From Scolanthus callimorphus (taxonomy: Eukaryota; Cnidaria; Anthozoa; Actiniaria; Edwardsiidae), in assembly GCA_033964015.1 (NCBI GenBank), contig CM066920.1:7841912-7905911 (forward strand): DNA of 64,000 nt, written 5' to 3'. Shown one piece after another: positions 23,101 to 36,200 of the stretch (the first letter of the stretch is position 1; each line of letters starts with the position of its first letter). The notes beneath the pieces are model-generated. The model saw nothing but the letters and a program-made list of their open reading frames with translations, had not been told where the DNA came from and did not search any database. A program made the translations under genes and the position numbers.

Positions 23101-24125
23101 CAAAGGTACGGATAATTTACGAAGGTAGTGCATGTAGGAGAAACGAGCGCGCTAAGCAATTCAAAGACATTGTTCTTTACGGGAAGGCAGGCGTGTAATT
23201 TTGCTCTCGCTCCATTTGAAATTCTAAAAAGCCATTTGCTCTGCAAGTAGGAGAATCTGGTAAAAGGGTAAAGAACTCGCACGCTGTATCCTGGTAACTG
23301 TGGGGAATGGCAAAGGCTTTTCTTAGGTGAAAGGCACGCGGCGCTTATAATTTGGAATAGTCCAGCCAAAGAGCCCTGGAATAGTGCTTACCGTGAATTT
23401 CTTGTCCATTGCTCGAGTAATAGCTTGCTCGTTTATCTGGCCAACAAGAATCCATGTGACACAGAACACAAAGACGCCACAAACAAACGAGAACACAGAC
23501 CTGTCGAACAGGGGAACAATTACGTTAGCCAACATCAAGACCTCAGCAGCCAGGGGCAGCTGTAGGCCCTAGTTTTAATCTCCGAGGCATACCTGATGGC
23601 ATTCAGTTCCAGCACATGCTTGTCGGTCTTGGCGATTACAGGGACCAACGACAGATGCGATATCTGTACCATCACCCATCCAATTTGTAGAAACACTATA
23701 ACAGCAGCATAGTGATTGAAGATAGCACTTTGGGTACTGCTCTCATCACAGCTCACACAAGGACTGAACAGAAACGGCCAAGTGAACGTGACCAGTAGAG
23801 ATCCAAGGAGATGCCAGGACTTTTTCTCCCCATAGAAATCAAGACAAGGAACAGAGGAGCGCTCGCACCCTATGCTGATAAACGGCGTCATTACAGCATC
23901 CACAAAGTACGCAATGACAAACAAGTACCCTGTTTTCGCGGAGGAGAGACCTACAACTTGGTGGAAGTAGATTAAGAGGTAGGTGTACCAGGCATAGGCG
24001 CAGAGGTCGTTGAAAACGTGGCCGATACCGAAACAGATGCGGTTCTTGAGAGGAAGGCTGTTTCTCCGTGGCCGACCTGATCTGACATCTCGCCAGATCT
24101 TCTCCGCTACCGACACCCATTCCAT
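17187..24125 (-). CDS. MFSD12: MFSD12-like major facilitator transporter, 10 exons, complete
   Basis: Exons (minus): 24125-23593, 23500-23392, 22784-22649, 22122-22016, 21379-21287, 20196-20104, 19666-19493, 19179-19076, 18436-18303, 17656-17187. All phases agree and give about 650 residues. Exon 1 carries the family signature (FNDLCAYAWYTYLLIY, SWHLLGSLLVTFTWPFLF, QISHLSLVPVIAKTDKH). Exon 3 has TLVVIITAFGFVSSVVF, exon 4 WRQWFSDRDFYK, exon 5 CTRVAVNVAQMYLLFY, exon 7 LLATSLSMTADLVTKDK. These match human MFSD12 segment by segment from memory. Twelve membrane helices are expected. MFSD12 is required for cystine/cysteine import into lysosomes and melanosomes. The last exon adds an acidic tail of about 155 residues beyond the usual end of the human protein; it shows no domain I recognise. 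Exon 3's acceptor lies at the edge of a tandem array (22781-23190). Substrate in this animal is inferred only. Confidence 0.92.
19208..19323. mobile_element. MITE, agcctgtgtcagccactcc ends, short copy
   Basis: Ends agcctgtgtcagcc and ggccgacacaggct. This is an internally deleted copy of elements at 29379-29603 and 57316-57532, which keep about 110 bp more in the middle. It lies in an intron of the MFSD12-like gene. Confidence 0.9.
22781..23190. repeat. Four tandem ~103-bp repeats spanning an MFSD12 3' splice site
   Basis: Units begin at about 22781, 22884, 22986 and 23092 with gg(g/a)tctacacaaag(g/a)tacgg. Each contains acgagggtag (or a variant) and gcgcgc motifs. On the minus strand each unit start reads ctttgtgtag|a(c/t)cctg, the acceptor and first bases of exon 3. 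Three extra copies of a candidate acceptor therefore sit in the upstream intron. Confidence 0.9.
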
Positions 24126-26186
24126 TATCCTTGCTCTTAATCTCTCCAGATTTTATAAACAATTTGTTGTTTATATTTTTATAGTATTTACAAAGGTCTT
24201 TCTGGAGTTTAGCGACGTAGTTTAGGTCGAATTGGCAAATATTTCTAGTTTCATCGACGATAATTCGTGCAGCTGGTTTTCAGTTCCAACAAATGAGAGT
24301 AATTGGTCAATAATTTTCCAAATGAAATGTGTGCCCTTGATGAGCTATTCTGCTCAGAATTTACCATGAATAATAATTCTTCAGGCAACACTTTTCCCGT
24401 CTTCCCAACCTCGTCAAGGTAAAGAATTCTCTTCCAGATTTTGCTAACAATATCTGCCGCCAACTTCACCAAGAGAGATGTCAATGTAGACAGCCTGGTA
24501 TTAGACCTGCATATTCTATCAGGAACTGGAGGTATGTAAACTTACCGAGTGAAAACAAGGGAAACCAAAGCAACTACGTTGAGTGCTTTCTCTTAATCTG
24601 CAATTGCTGAACGTAATTACAGATGCATTATGTTTTGTTGGAATTTCAGGATCTGGTTCACCGCCGAAGTGTAGGCTGCGACATATAAAATGCATACTAA
24701 AACCAATGTGGGATTGATATGCCTTATTAGATTAACGTGATTGACAATAACAAGCAAAGCAAAAAGACCTCATAATTTCTCGCAAAATGAACGTGGACAA
24801 GATACTTACAAAGCAATTGCTTTTTGTAAAACAAAATTTTCAATAAACTGGTGGCAATTTTCCAGTATGTTTTGAATTCAGACAATACAATTTAGTGTGG
24901 CGAGAGGAAAAAGAAAATCAATGTCCCACGTCAATTATTGTCGATGGTTCTCAGTTCGAACATGTGTTACCAAATAAAAATGAACTGCAAGCGAAATTTC
25001 TACGGAAACCATGTCGAAGTAAGAGTCAGATAAATTTTCATGATTCTAAAACTACAGATTAAGGGTTTGAAGGGAAAATATAAATGGGTGGGCAGCGTTA
25101 AGTGGAAACAGGTGTCCAAAACCACACGCTGAGCCGCACAAGATATATTGTAAAGCTTCAAGTACTGCTTCAAGCGCTGCAAACAAACCGAATGGCAATT
25201 TGTTTGTCTTGCTGGAATCTTAGAACTAAATCTAGAAAACTAAATTGTGAATGGACGAATAGTAGAATCGGAAAAAGAAAAAAAGGCGAACGACTGTCAG
25301 AGCCACACAAGATAACTAATAAAGACTTTTTGCGAAGCTGATTCAAGCATTGTCCACCTAATGTTTTAGAGGTCACAGGTTTTTTAATGACACTTTGTTT
25401 GTCTTACTGGAGAAGATCTTGATATTGATCTAGAGCTAGAACTAGATCTAGAATTGAGGTTAATATGTAACCTGGTTAGCACTCTTTTAAAATTAAATTG
25501 CGATTGCATGAAAAATAATGCAGTAAATTGTGAATGGGAGAATAATAGAATCGTAAAAACGATTTAAGCTGATCGACTGTCAACAAGCTGATCGGCTCTC
25601 AGAAGAGAATATAAGCTCAACTTTATTATTTTTTGTGGACAAAAATATCAATATCATCTGAACGCTCATAACATATTCCGCATGCAAGATGATTGTTAAC
25701 AATTCCAATTGAACATTTCTCTCATAAACCTAAACAATACCGTTTCATACTCTGCTGGCACATCGCTATCCATTTTAATATCTTACTAAGTTAAGGCTCC
25801 ACCCAGGTTCGACGTGGTTATCTCGAAAAACATATGCTATTTATAAATAAAATAAACATATATTTAATCTCAAAAATTTTAGGTGAATCGTACTTTCTTG
25901 CGAAATATTCTCAGGAAGCGTGTCATACTTGAGGTGTCCGCTAACGAAGGATTCAGTTACTTTCCAAGATAAATTTTGTGCATTTGACTTTTCATAGATG
26001 TACCAAAGATTTCTGGTCCTTTTGTTTACAACCATAGATTGTAAACAAAAGGACCAGAATATTAACAAAATACCGAAAAATAGGAAAGTGTATAAAAATA
26101 AGAAAAGCTGGTGCGATTATTATTACCGTGCGCCAGATTCTTAGAACTTGACGGTATTGAATATAGAAAATTAAAAGTTTAAATTA
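24126..26186. other. Intergenic stretch between MFSD12-like and RRM genes
   Basis: No exon recognised. It contains the presumed MFSD12-like promoter just above 24125 and AT-rich sequence. A short exact inverted pair near 25995-26065 (ttctggtccttttgtttaca and its complement) surrounds tttacaacc. Confidence 0.5.
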
Positions 26187-26663
26187 ACCGCAGTTCAAAC
26201 CAATTTTGGAAAAATATAAGTTGCAAACCAACCGCAGTGCAAACAATATTTTGGACATGCAAAAGTTTCAAACAAACCGCAGTTTAAACCAGTTTTTGGA
26301 GATGTACAAGTTGCAAATGATCCGAAGCTCAAACGACTTTTTGGACACGTTAAAGTTGCAAACGAACCGCAGTTCAAACGATGTTCTGAACATGTATAAG
26401 TTGCCAAGAACCGCAGTTCAAACGATTTTTTGCACATGTAAAAGTTACAAACGAACCAAAGTTCAAACTATTTTTGGGCATGTAAAACTTGCAAAAGAAC
26501 CGCAGTTCAAACGATTGGACACGTAAACGTAGCAAACCAACCGAAGTTCAACAACTTTTGGGTATTTAAAGGTTCAAAAGAACCGAAGTTCAAACGAATT
26601 TTTTGACATGTAAAAATTACAAACGAACCGAAGTTCAAACGATTTTTGTGGACATGTATGAAT
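26187..26663. repeat. ~45-bp degenerate tandem repeat, 11 units
   Basis: Eleven diverged copies of a 41-46 bp unit with core aaccg(c/a)agttcaaacgatt followed by ggacatgtaaaagttgcaaac. Because the unit is near 45 bp, a repetitive open frame runs through it on both strands. It shows no start context and no link to a gene, and I read it as a minisatellite. Confidence 0.9.
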
Positions 26664-26750
26664 TGTTGTACTTAAGGCAGTTTGCGGTACAGAAATAACC
26701 ATACTTCGAAAACCCATTGGCAAGTGCCCATTTTTGTAAAATCAAATTAA

Positions 26751-27047
26751 CAATTAGACCTCAAGGCCGAATGTGCTATGATGAATAGACCATGAGGCCG
26801 AAGGCAGAATGGTCTATTGATACCATAGCACATGAGGACGAGAGGTCTAATTGTTTTAGTATAAACCAACTAGTTGGTCAGTTTTGGCAATGAATGCCAT
26901 TATTTTATGTTGAAAAAATCAAGTTTTCTTGCAAAGAAAGGTGGTGGTTTTGCTAGGCACGGTCTATCACTAATAGACCATTAGTAGCTCAGCCAATCAG
27001 AATGCAGGATTTGTAATAGACCATTAGTTGGTTTATACTAATGGTCA
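26751..27047. mobile_element. Adjacent palindromic elements
   Basis: An imperfect inverted repeat (caattagacct... against aggtctaattg, 26751-26855) is followed by a second pair, ttagtataaaccaact and agttggtttatactaa (about 26857-27045). They look like two MITEs side by side or one nested pair. A ~15-bp gaggccgaaggc motif recurs at 55650. Confidence 0.6.
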
Positions 27048-27266
27048 TTATTAATCGCGAATAGTTCTCAGCTTGACACCGATGCGATCTATATTACACG
27101 TTCCAGAACACATCTACTTTAGTTCCTCTTACTCCAGGATCAAAAACCTGAAAAAGCCCCACGTTTTAAGAATCAACTTGATTGGCAACGCTACGTCGAA
27201 ATGTTTAACAAACGTATATGAACGAAGCAAGCTGCGGCGATAAGCAAGAAATATACTTTAGTCAAG

Positions 27267-30200
27267 TTACATTAGCATACTGTGAAGCTCATGCTGGAGC
27301 GACAGTAGTTCGTTTTCCATCCTTGCCAGTTTTATTTCATTCTCCAGAATGCCCGTTCCCATTTCAGCTTCAATCTGTGGGAAAAGTTTGAAAGGGCATA
27401 AGCTTCAGCTTACGCAACCGGGAATCGAAAGAGAGTCAGGAGGCGACGCATCGGGGAATGAGGGGATGAAATTTGATGTTCACAACGCATAAATTTTCGA
27501 GGTGAAACTACAAAACATTGTTCCTGAGACAGAAGAGCCCCTATTGTTTTCATTGTACAACGCTAAATGTTGAGTGAGACAGGAACCATAGACCAAATCG
27601 GCTAACGGTGTTGCCAACCATTCAGATCATGTGATGATTCCTCCGGGTGGTTACAATTGTCAAACTTTTCTCACTCGACCAAGTGCGTATGTGTATGTGC
27701 AGACGCGGATAACTTCTTAAAAATCAAAGGTGAGCAAACAGCAATGTGTTTCTTGATCCCTTCGGGATGCCTTGGTTTGAGGTAATGCAATGTGAGAGAA
27801 GGAAAAACCATAACAAAAACGCAAAATGTGCCCACGTTTCGGACCTTTATATCGGTCCTTCTCTTACATTGCATACACGGATAAAAAACGGAGAATAACT
27901 TACCTCCCGTAGAGCCCCAGCATCATAGCCAGCAACAAGTTTCTCTCGCTCGAAAAGTAGGTCGTACTCGGCGTTTCTGCAAGCAAGGAAACTTTGATTA
28001 ATCTAATGAACTTCGTTTGCTAGTCGTTATTCCAAACCATTCCTTCGACTTCTAGGCACTAGGCATCTCCTTTAATTTTATATTTACAAAAAAATTCTTC
28101 TACAATAAAGAAATGTAACTGTAAAAAAAAAAACAGAAACAAAAAAAAAACCTGTAAAAAAAATGCGAATAAAGATTATTATTATTATTATATCTACAAA
28201 TAGTTTTCAGGCATAAATAGGCCATTTTCCTTATACGCAAGCGTATGGCTGTCGCGAGAGTCACCTCCGCGAGGCGACGAGCCGGGACATATGTCCCATT
28301 TCGCACCTATTCAAAGGCAAAATAACATGAAGTTTTAGACACTAAGTTTAGTTATAAAACGTCCCCCGATTATTGTCATTTTTCGCCAGTCAATAAAACA
28401 ACTATTCAGCTTTCTTCTTGGTATCGTTTTCTTTGAATAAATTTAAACGATTTCCTGAAATCAGTGATGGACAAAGTGGGGTAAAATTAAACATGGCCTT
28501 CTATCTCTATAAAACAAGGCTAAGCCCCACTTTTTTAGTTTTCAACAGACAGCTCTACTACCCTTTTATGTGCCTGTGAAAGCAAACAGTATTTCTCCCC
28601 AGTGGCGCTGCTTGTTACCCGACACATAGACTCTCTCGTGAGCGGGAAATACGAGCGCGCAAACAAACTACAATGTAGGACTAGGACTTTATTCTCGATT
28701 TTTGGACGTTCGCCAAAGAAGGGGCTGCAAGCAGTCTAACAAGATCATTTAATTCTAACCAAGGAAGTCCTTGTTCTTACCGAGTAGTGATGATCTCAAT
28801 CTCATGTTGGTACGCAACTTGCTGTCGATGGATCTTTTCAACCATCTCAGTCCTAAATACGTAAACAAAAACAGAAGCAAAAGAATAATCGTTTACTTTC
28901 TATGGACGATTCCAGGGACCGTATCAGCCTGAGGCTGACTGAGGCTTCAATGTGAAGCAAGGCAGAAACCTACACTCTCTCGCCTGGATACATCCTAGAT
29001 GCGATTTGATCCGGTCGAGCTGGCGGGATGGACGCTTGAAGGACCTTGTTCTCCTCTTGTAGTTCTTTCAAAGTGGCCTTCAAAACAAACGGAAGGTCTC
29101 ATTTCATACGAATAACAGCATAAACATACGGTTGATCATTTTTACGACGTTCACGCGCATCAGGCATTCATCTCAAAGCAATAAATCAAGGCTGACACTT
29201 TGCTAGCGAGGAGGCGTCACTGAAGGTAAACACAGCGAATTGTAAAGACTTAGGACAAAATAAGAGCAAGCGCTCGCCATGAACCTATACCCAAAACGAA
29301 AATTAAGAAAACATATTTGTTATAAGGCTAGCAGGGGCATTTTGCGATAAAACCACTAACAATACCGTATAGCTTAAAGTGCCTGTGTCAGTCACTCCTT
29401 TGTCATTGTTCTCGTTCAATATTAGAAGACGAATTACGAGTAGAAATCTCAAAATAAACATCCAAAAACAAAGTTTCATATTTGATTTACCAAATTAAAC
29501 CGAGAACAATGCTCTATATTCTCTAATCAGTCGATGGAAATGGATGCCTTCTCCGACTTGGTATGTTGCTATGCTCAAGTCAAAATGGCGGCTGACACAG
29601 GCTGAGTTGCGGATACTTTGGTACGAGAAAATATAACATCACCCTACTCACCTTCATTTCCAGCAACACGGGTACATGCGAAGGCGATCTAGACGATACA
29701 TGATCCATGTCCAAGCCACACCGATGGTTCCCACAATTATCAGCCACAACAGGAATCTTCTCTTCACAAGGCAACCCATGCGTCGCAGTCTCTTCACTAG
29801 GCAACGCACGTGTAGCAGTCTCTTCACTAGGCAGCCCACGTGTGGCAGTCTCTTCACTAGACAACGCACGTGTAGCAGTCTCTTCACTAGGCAACGCACG
29901 TGTAGCAGTCACTTCACTAGGCAGCCCACGTGTGGCAGTCTCTTCACTAGGCAACGCACGTGTAGCAGTCTCTTCACTAGGCAACGCACGTGTAGCAGTC
30001 ACTTCACTAGGCAACCCAAGCATGGCAGTCTCTTCACTGGGCAACCCAGACTTAGGAAAGACTTCACGGCGCACACCCTCGCCAAAGTCCGTTGTCATTA
30101 TCATTGCCGCAGACGACGACTTTCTTGAGTCATGGGCTGATGGAGCCCCTAAGGGAACTCGGCTTTCCCCATCTCCTCTGTAAACATCTTTCCCCATCAG

Positions 30201-33200
30201 CAGGGGATTATCTTTAGTACCCAACGACAAGCCATTTACAGCTCTAGAAATATTTTCCACGGAGATATTCTCGTTAGACTTATTGTTTTCGAGGACGGCA
30301 CTTGCTTCCTTGTCTACGCTATTTGTGTTTGATCCCTTAGACCCCATATCTCCATCACTTGAGGTAATGGCATCCGACTTCTCATTCGAATCATTTCCAA
30401 GTGAAGCATTGAACTCAACATGTAAAGTGTTTCCCAGGGTGGTACCGGGTTCCTCGTGTTCCACTGAAGAAGCCACTGCAACAGGTGGGGCATCGGGTTC
30501 ACTGTTACGTTTTGGTGAGCTTGAACTGTCAGGAACAAACCGCTCGTCTTCTGTTTTTGTAAAACCAGCTTTCTCAATATCAGTGTAGACACTCTTCAGG
30601 TATGATTCCAGCTCAGAGACGTCTACTACTGGAGATGATGCGGCATTGGGTAAAGCAGTGTCTGGTGGTGGCTGAGAGGCCACAGAGGACACATTACCAG
30701 CTGCAGCAGTCGAAGAGACTCCAAACATCGGATTCCCGAACATTTGCTGAGCAGGGTTTCGAAGGAAAGGCAGCTGTCCTAGGATGGGATCCATCCCTGG
30801 ATTAATGCCTTGTAACACACCAGCATTCGCTAGTCGCCTATAGTATTGGTCGCTCAGATAACCTAATGCCATTTGCAGACGGCGAGTATGGGGATCCATG
30901 GCAAATGGCAACCCTTGAAGGAACATGGGGTTTGCTGTAAAGCGTGGTGGCAGAAAACCATGTGGAAAGGCTGGAAAATGACCAGATGTTCCAGGAGTTA
31001 AGGGTGGTTGGCCAGCCATTCCTGGATAATGGATCGGCCGAGAAGTTGAGTTTGCAAGGAAAGGTGGTCGAACACCATGACCGTACGTTGGGAGTTGACT
31101 TGGTATTCCAGGAACTTGAAAAGATTTCGCACTTGGGTGCTGGACTGGAGGGGCGGCACAATATGGGTGTTTCTGGGGTGGTAAAGATTGCTTGGACATG
31201 CTGTTAGGTCCACTCGCAGCTTCTCCGTTAGAGACGTTTCTCAAAAGTAGCTCTGCCCTTTTTACTTCAGAAGGATTTGTCTGACTACTAAAGTTCCCCT
31301 CAGAATGGACACGAAGTTGTCTTGAAACCTGAGAAGTTCCCCTTCCTGCTGCAATGTGCCTACTTATGTCACTATTTGCTACGGCTTTTTGCTGGTCTTC
31401 CAGATTTCCTGGCGGACTTTTCATCTGACCAGCGAAGGGGCTCCTTCCAAGACCTCTACCTCTTCCGAATGAAGGAGGTTGCCTTCCAGTTGGGCTAGGA
31501 CTTCTGTTGCTTAAATTTCCATTAATCTCCTCATTGTTAGGAGAACTGGGACTCTGGTTTGTAATAGTTTGCTGATTGCCGACTGTATCTTCCCGAGGGT
31601 TTACAACACGCCTTGGTGATTTTTCTTTGCTAGTTGCTGTGTCATACGTCCCTGGCGATGGCGGACTAAACGGCCTATACAGATTACCAGGTGTACTTCC
31701 AGTATTCATTATTCGACCTCTAGCTGTAACTCTCACACCTTGATCAGGCAGCTTTCTTACCCCCGGCCAACTCCTGCAGGGATTCTGGGTGATATACTTT
31801 CAGGCGTTGGTGGCTTTACTCGCACATCTTGCTCTGGAATGGCACTTAACTTTAAAGCTCCGACGGATGGCTTAGCATTTTTGTTTAAGGGTAACCCTTC
31901 AAATTCACTTAGGCCCATGTCTGTAGAATAATTCAGCCTGGAAAGCTCGCCGACAGGGCTATTTCGCGATTGACTGTTAAGATGGCATTTTGTACTGCTG
32001 TCCGAGTGGGCACAAGCTCGTCCTTCTTGGTGACAAAATCTGCAGTGTTCATTTGAAGATTGATCCTCTTCTGAAGATGTCACATCTGACGACGGCATAG
32101 AGCTACTTGAAGAGCCATCATTTTGCAGCGTAGAGCCTTCGCCGTTTCGCACTTTGTACGCTGTCGTTTCGTTCACACTGGCTCGCATTAATGCTGTTTT
32201 GTCATCTGACATTCGGGTTGAGGTGTTCTTCACATTAAAGTTCGCTGCCACAACAAACCGTGAACTTGATGAGGGTAGCATTGTTGCTTGTCGAGGGGAT
32301 GGAAGGGGTGCTGGTGCAGTTTTCGATGAAGGTGACTTCTGCTCCACATGAGATGAAACAGCATCCTTTGGAGGACGACAGATGTCTGCATCAGCAAAGG
32401 CTCCATCGTACAGAGGATGTCCCTCAAGAGACTCATTTTCTTGATGGCATGGTCTCGTGAATAAGGCAGATCCTTTCGATGGCGGAGTAACTATTTTACT
32501 ACTTTCTAAAGAAGACGTCTCAACTTGCGCACCCGATGGGACAGTCCAGGACGGAAGCTCATTTGCCGGGATGCTGAACTCCATATGAGAGGACGTTACG
32601 TTTGGTGATCTTTCTGCACAACGGTTTTGTGCATCATAGCCAAAAGGAGGTGATCTCATCTGCGGCGTAGTCATTTGGTAGGGATATGATGGACTTGTAT
32701 TCAAAGTTTTCTGTTGCTCAGCCGGCATTTTGTTATCGCCTCCGCTATACAATGTTTGAGGACTTGAAACAGGTAGCTGTGCTCCCTGAGTTGGCAACAA
32801 TGTGGAAGGACTGCGATTGTGCATTGCGTTACCTCTGCTAGGCAAAACCTGTGCCTTCGTGTCATCCACTGGAGTAAGACTTTCTTTGTCATTATCTCGC
32901 AGTTGTAATGATGGATATTTTACAGAACTCGTGATAGAATGTGACTGCATAGGTTCCCTGTCATTGGCTGATTTAGATAAAACTTGTGTTGGTATGAACG
33001 ACGTTTGCGTGGGACCAAAATAAGAATGTCCCGGTAAATTCTGCGAGACTGGTTTCCCAGTCATTTGAGTGGCATCGCCGGGGCTTTGTTGATTGTTAAC
33101 TAATGGGCTTCTTTGAGAACTGTCGATATCATTTCTCTCGGGAGATTCGCCAACTTGCCATTTAACATTCCCTGGAGTAGGAGCAAAGCTGTGAGTTGGG

Positions 33201-36200
33201 GTAACTTCTTCTTGTCTTCGACTGCCTTCTGCAGGATTCTGTCGCACCTGCGGACTAAATGAGGGCGCCCCTGACTGCTGCTGCGGAGGCGAATTCTGTT
33301 GAACATCCCTGCAATGATATGAGATAAAATCATGAGCAAATAAGGAGCTTAAGTGATACGGCCACGCGTCAATGTTGCGATACTCTACTTGTTTCTAATC
33401 AAGGCCTAGGCTTCATGGTATTACAGAGCGGATGGAAACGGATTGCAACAATGAGCCAGGATGAACAGTTTTTAAAGTTTGAATTACATCAAAATTTGTT
33501 TGCAAATCGGCAGATTTGCTGGAAAAACTAACCTACATTGCTTATTAGGCTAATATCAAGTGATATAAGTGATTTGGAGATGGTTACATGCAAATTTAAT
33601 TCTATTTTACGGATATATTCAAATAACCGTGACACAGCCCCTTTAATTAAAACAGCGAGTACACGAAGCTTCAATTTTAAGAACTTATGTACAAACCTTT
33701 TGACCAAGCCATGGAATGGACACGCCGGTCCCTCGTCACTTGTAGGGGTAGCTACTGAGGGATTGGGTATCTCGCGTACTTTGTTTAAAATGTCTTCCAA
33801 TTGCTTGAGTATACCACTTCCTTCTGGAGCGAAAATAAATATACGAGAGGTGAAAATATTGGTCGTCTGGGAACCTAAACAATAGGGACTTCAAGGCCTA
33901 GGACCATCCGCCGGTACAATCAGGGGCGTAGCCAGGAATTTTGGTTGGGGGGGGGGGGGGGGGGGGGGGGGAAGAGAGTGAAAACATTGGACGAAAATTT
34001 TCAAATTTCCTCCAGCGAATACAGTACATGTATGGGAAAATCTCCCGAGAAAAGGGGGCGACCCCTTGTCCCCCCCCCCCCCCCCCCCCTGGCTACGCCC
34101 TTGCGAATCATGACCCGTTCCTAATGCAAAAATTAATTAACTTAGACAATAGAGTTTTCTCATTTGCATTAGGAACGGGTCATAATTAGGTCGACGTATG
34201 TCCTATACGTAACCTTCGAAGGCGGCAAAGACTACGACAACAAATGCACTTGACTGCAGAATCCATAAAGTCAAATGCATTTCAACCGTTTTCGCATTAT
34301 ATCTTGGACGTGTAATGTTTACGCTTTCGCGAGAACGGGAACATGGGTGGTGATTTTGTGTTTTCGTTTGACATGATTGACAATGGATGCGAATTTGCTG
34401 TTATCAAGGTTAAAAATTCCAAACGGTTGATAAATGTCGAGAAAGTGAGAAAATGAGTAGACGAATATTAGTGATACGGCGAGTGTAGACCGGTCTTATT
34501 AATTCATAGAGTGGATTTCAGATGAGTGTCGAAAACTAAACGCAAAGTAAATACAATTAACCAATCAGAAACGAAACAAATTCAACAACTGACCAATCAG
34601 GGTTCGAAGCAAGTACGACTTGTTTTAGTCGTGATCAAAGGAAACAAGAGCCACTTTGTGATTGGTTTTGCAGTCTTCAGATTCTGATTGGCTGACAAAA
34701 CAAAGACGTAGGACATCAGCCAATAGGAACGCATAGCGAAGTGTGATTAACTTTCGACAGCCATCTGAAATCCGCTCGAACCTTTTGCAGGTGCCAAGAC
34801 ACACACACACACAAAAAAACTACACACCTGCAGAAGCTTGCTGACAACTCGTCTGTAACTTTGCCATGGACTGACGAAGCTTTTGCTGAATTTTCTCTTC
34901 CTCGACTTCAGCCACAGGTGTTCGTTTAACCTCTGGGTAGGACTTACGGAGCAGTTTATCGCTACCTATTAGACAGGCAATTTCATTACACAAGGGTTTC
35001 AATAAGTTTCAATAAGTTTAGAAGTAGCAGGCTAAGTTTTGAAGTAGCAGGCTAAGTTTTAGAAGTAGCAGGCTAAGCTTTAGAAGTAGCAGGCTAAAGG
35101 CCCGTTCACACGGCGCGATCTTAGCTGCGATTTGAGGTGCGATTTTTGCGGCGATCGTCGACGTCATATCGCGCGGTGTGAACGGCCGGCGATCTGGTTC
35201 CGCGATATTTGTCAGTTTGCTGCCGATCTAAAGAAATCGCACCCGCATCGCAGTGAAATTTGAACATGTTCAAAACGCCTGCGACGTCGCGGCGACATCG
35301 CAAGTGAAATCGCCATAAGATTGCCGGCCGTTCACACCGCGCGATATGACATCGCCATGAGATCGCCACAGAAATCGCACCTGAAATCGCCTCGTGTGAA
35401 CGGCCCTTAAGTTTTAGAAGTAGCAGGCTAAGTTTTAGAAGTAGGCGGGTGGGTTTGGGGGTGCCATGTGAAGGCTGTAAGGCTTGAGCCTTCCAGGGGA
35501 ATACAGGGCATCCCCTTGGGAAATTTCGGTAGCAGAAAAGTAGTTTTGCAGCATTTTGAGAGCAAGATAATTGGCATATTCATGTATTCTATTGCTGTAA
35601 TAAGTAATAATGAAGTTGCCGGCGGTCAGCAGTGAAGTAGACGGCAGTTCACCGCCAGTAGCCGCCTGACAATGCAGTACAGGATTACGTATCCATGGAA
35701 ATTTCTCAGTCAATTCCATTATGGAACAACGGTTACACATAAAAATGGGCCTCCCCATGGACAAGTTAAACCACGTCTAATAGAGCAGATTTCGTATGAC
35801 TGTGGAAAGTACCGTGACACGGCGCGGTACTGTCGCGGTGGCGGTACCGAACCTGGCCTGCTGTAGATACCGAATAAAATCGCGTAGTCGCGGCATGGTC
35901 GCGGTCATGGTCGCGGCACAACTTTGTCGCGGCACTTTTCACAGTCATATGAAATCTGCTCTATCAGTCTAGCTGCAGCTCACTTACGGTATACATGATG
36001 AAAATAAATGACAAAAAAAAAATGAAATCTAAATCCGCGCCTAAATGTGGTACCTTTCTTTTACTTACTGTTGAGGGGTAAGTCATCTGATCCTTGTCCT
36101 GGATGTTAGCAATGATGCGCCGTGTCTCCTGCGAAAACTGCACGGTTATATGCCTGTTACCTAGCACTCGCCCATTGAACATAGATACAGCTTCTTCTGC

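Noticed and set aside
23535..23592. Read-through of MFSD12-like exon 1 to the stop near 23535
   Set aside because: Family similarity stops at the AG|GTATGC donor (23593), and splicing to 23500 restores both frame and similarity.
29676..30183. Plus-strand open frames of 150 and 158 residues with repeats
   Set aside because: They are antisense shadows of the RRM gene's in-frame 30-bp repeat.
31740..33023. Plus-strand frames opposite the large RRM-gene exons
   Set aside because: They are composition shadows; the minus strand has phase-consistent exons and a coherent protein.
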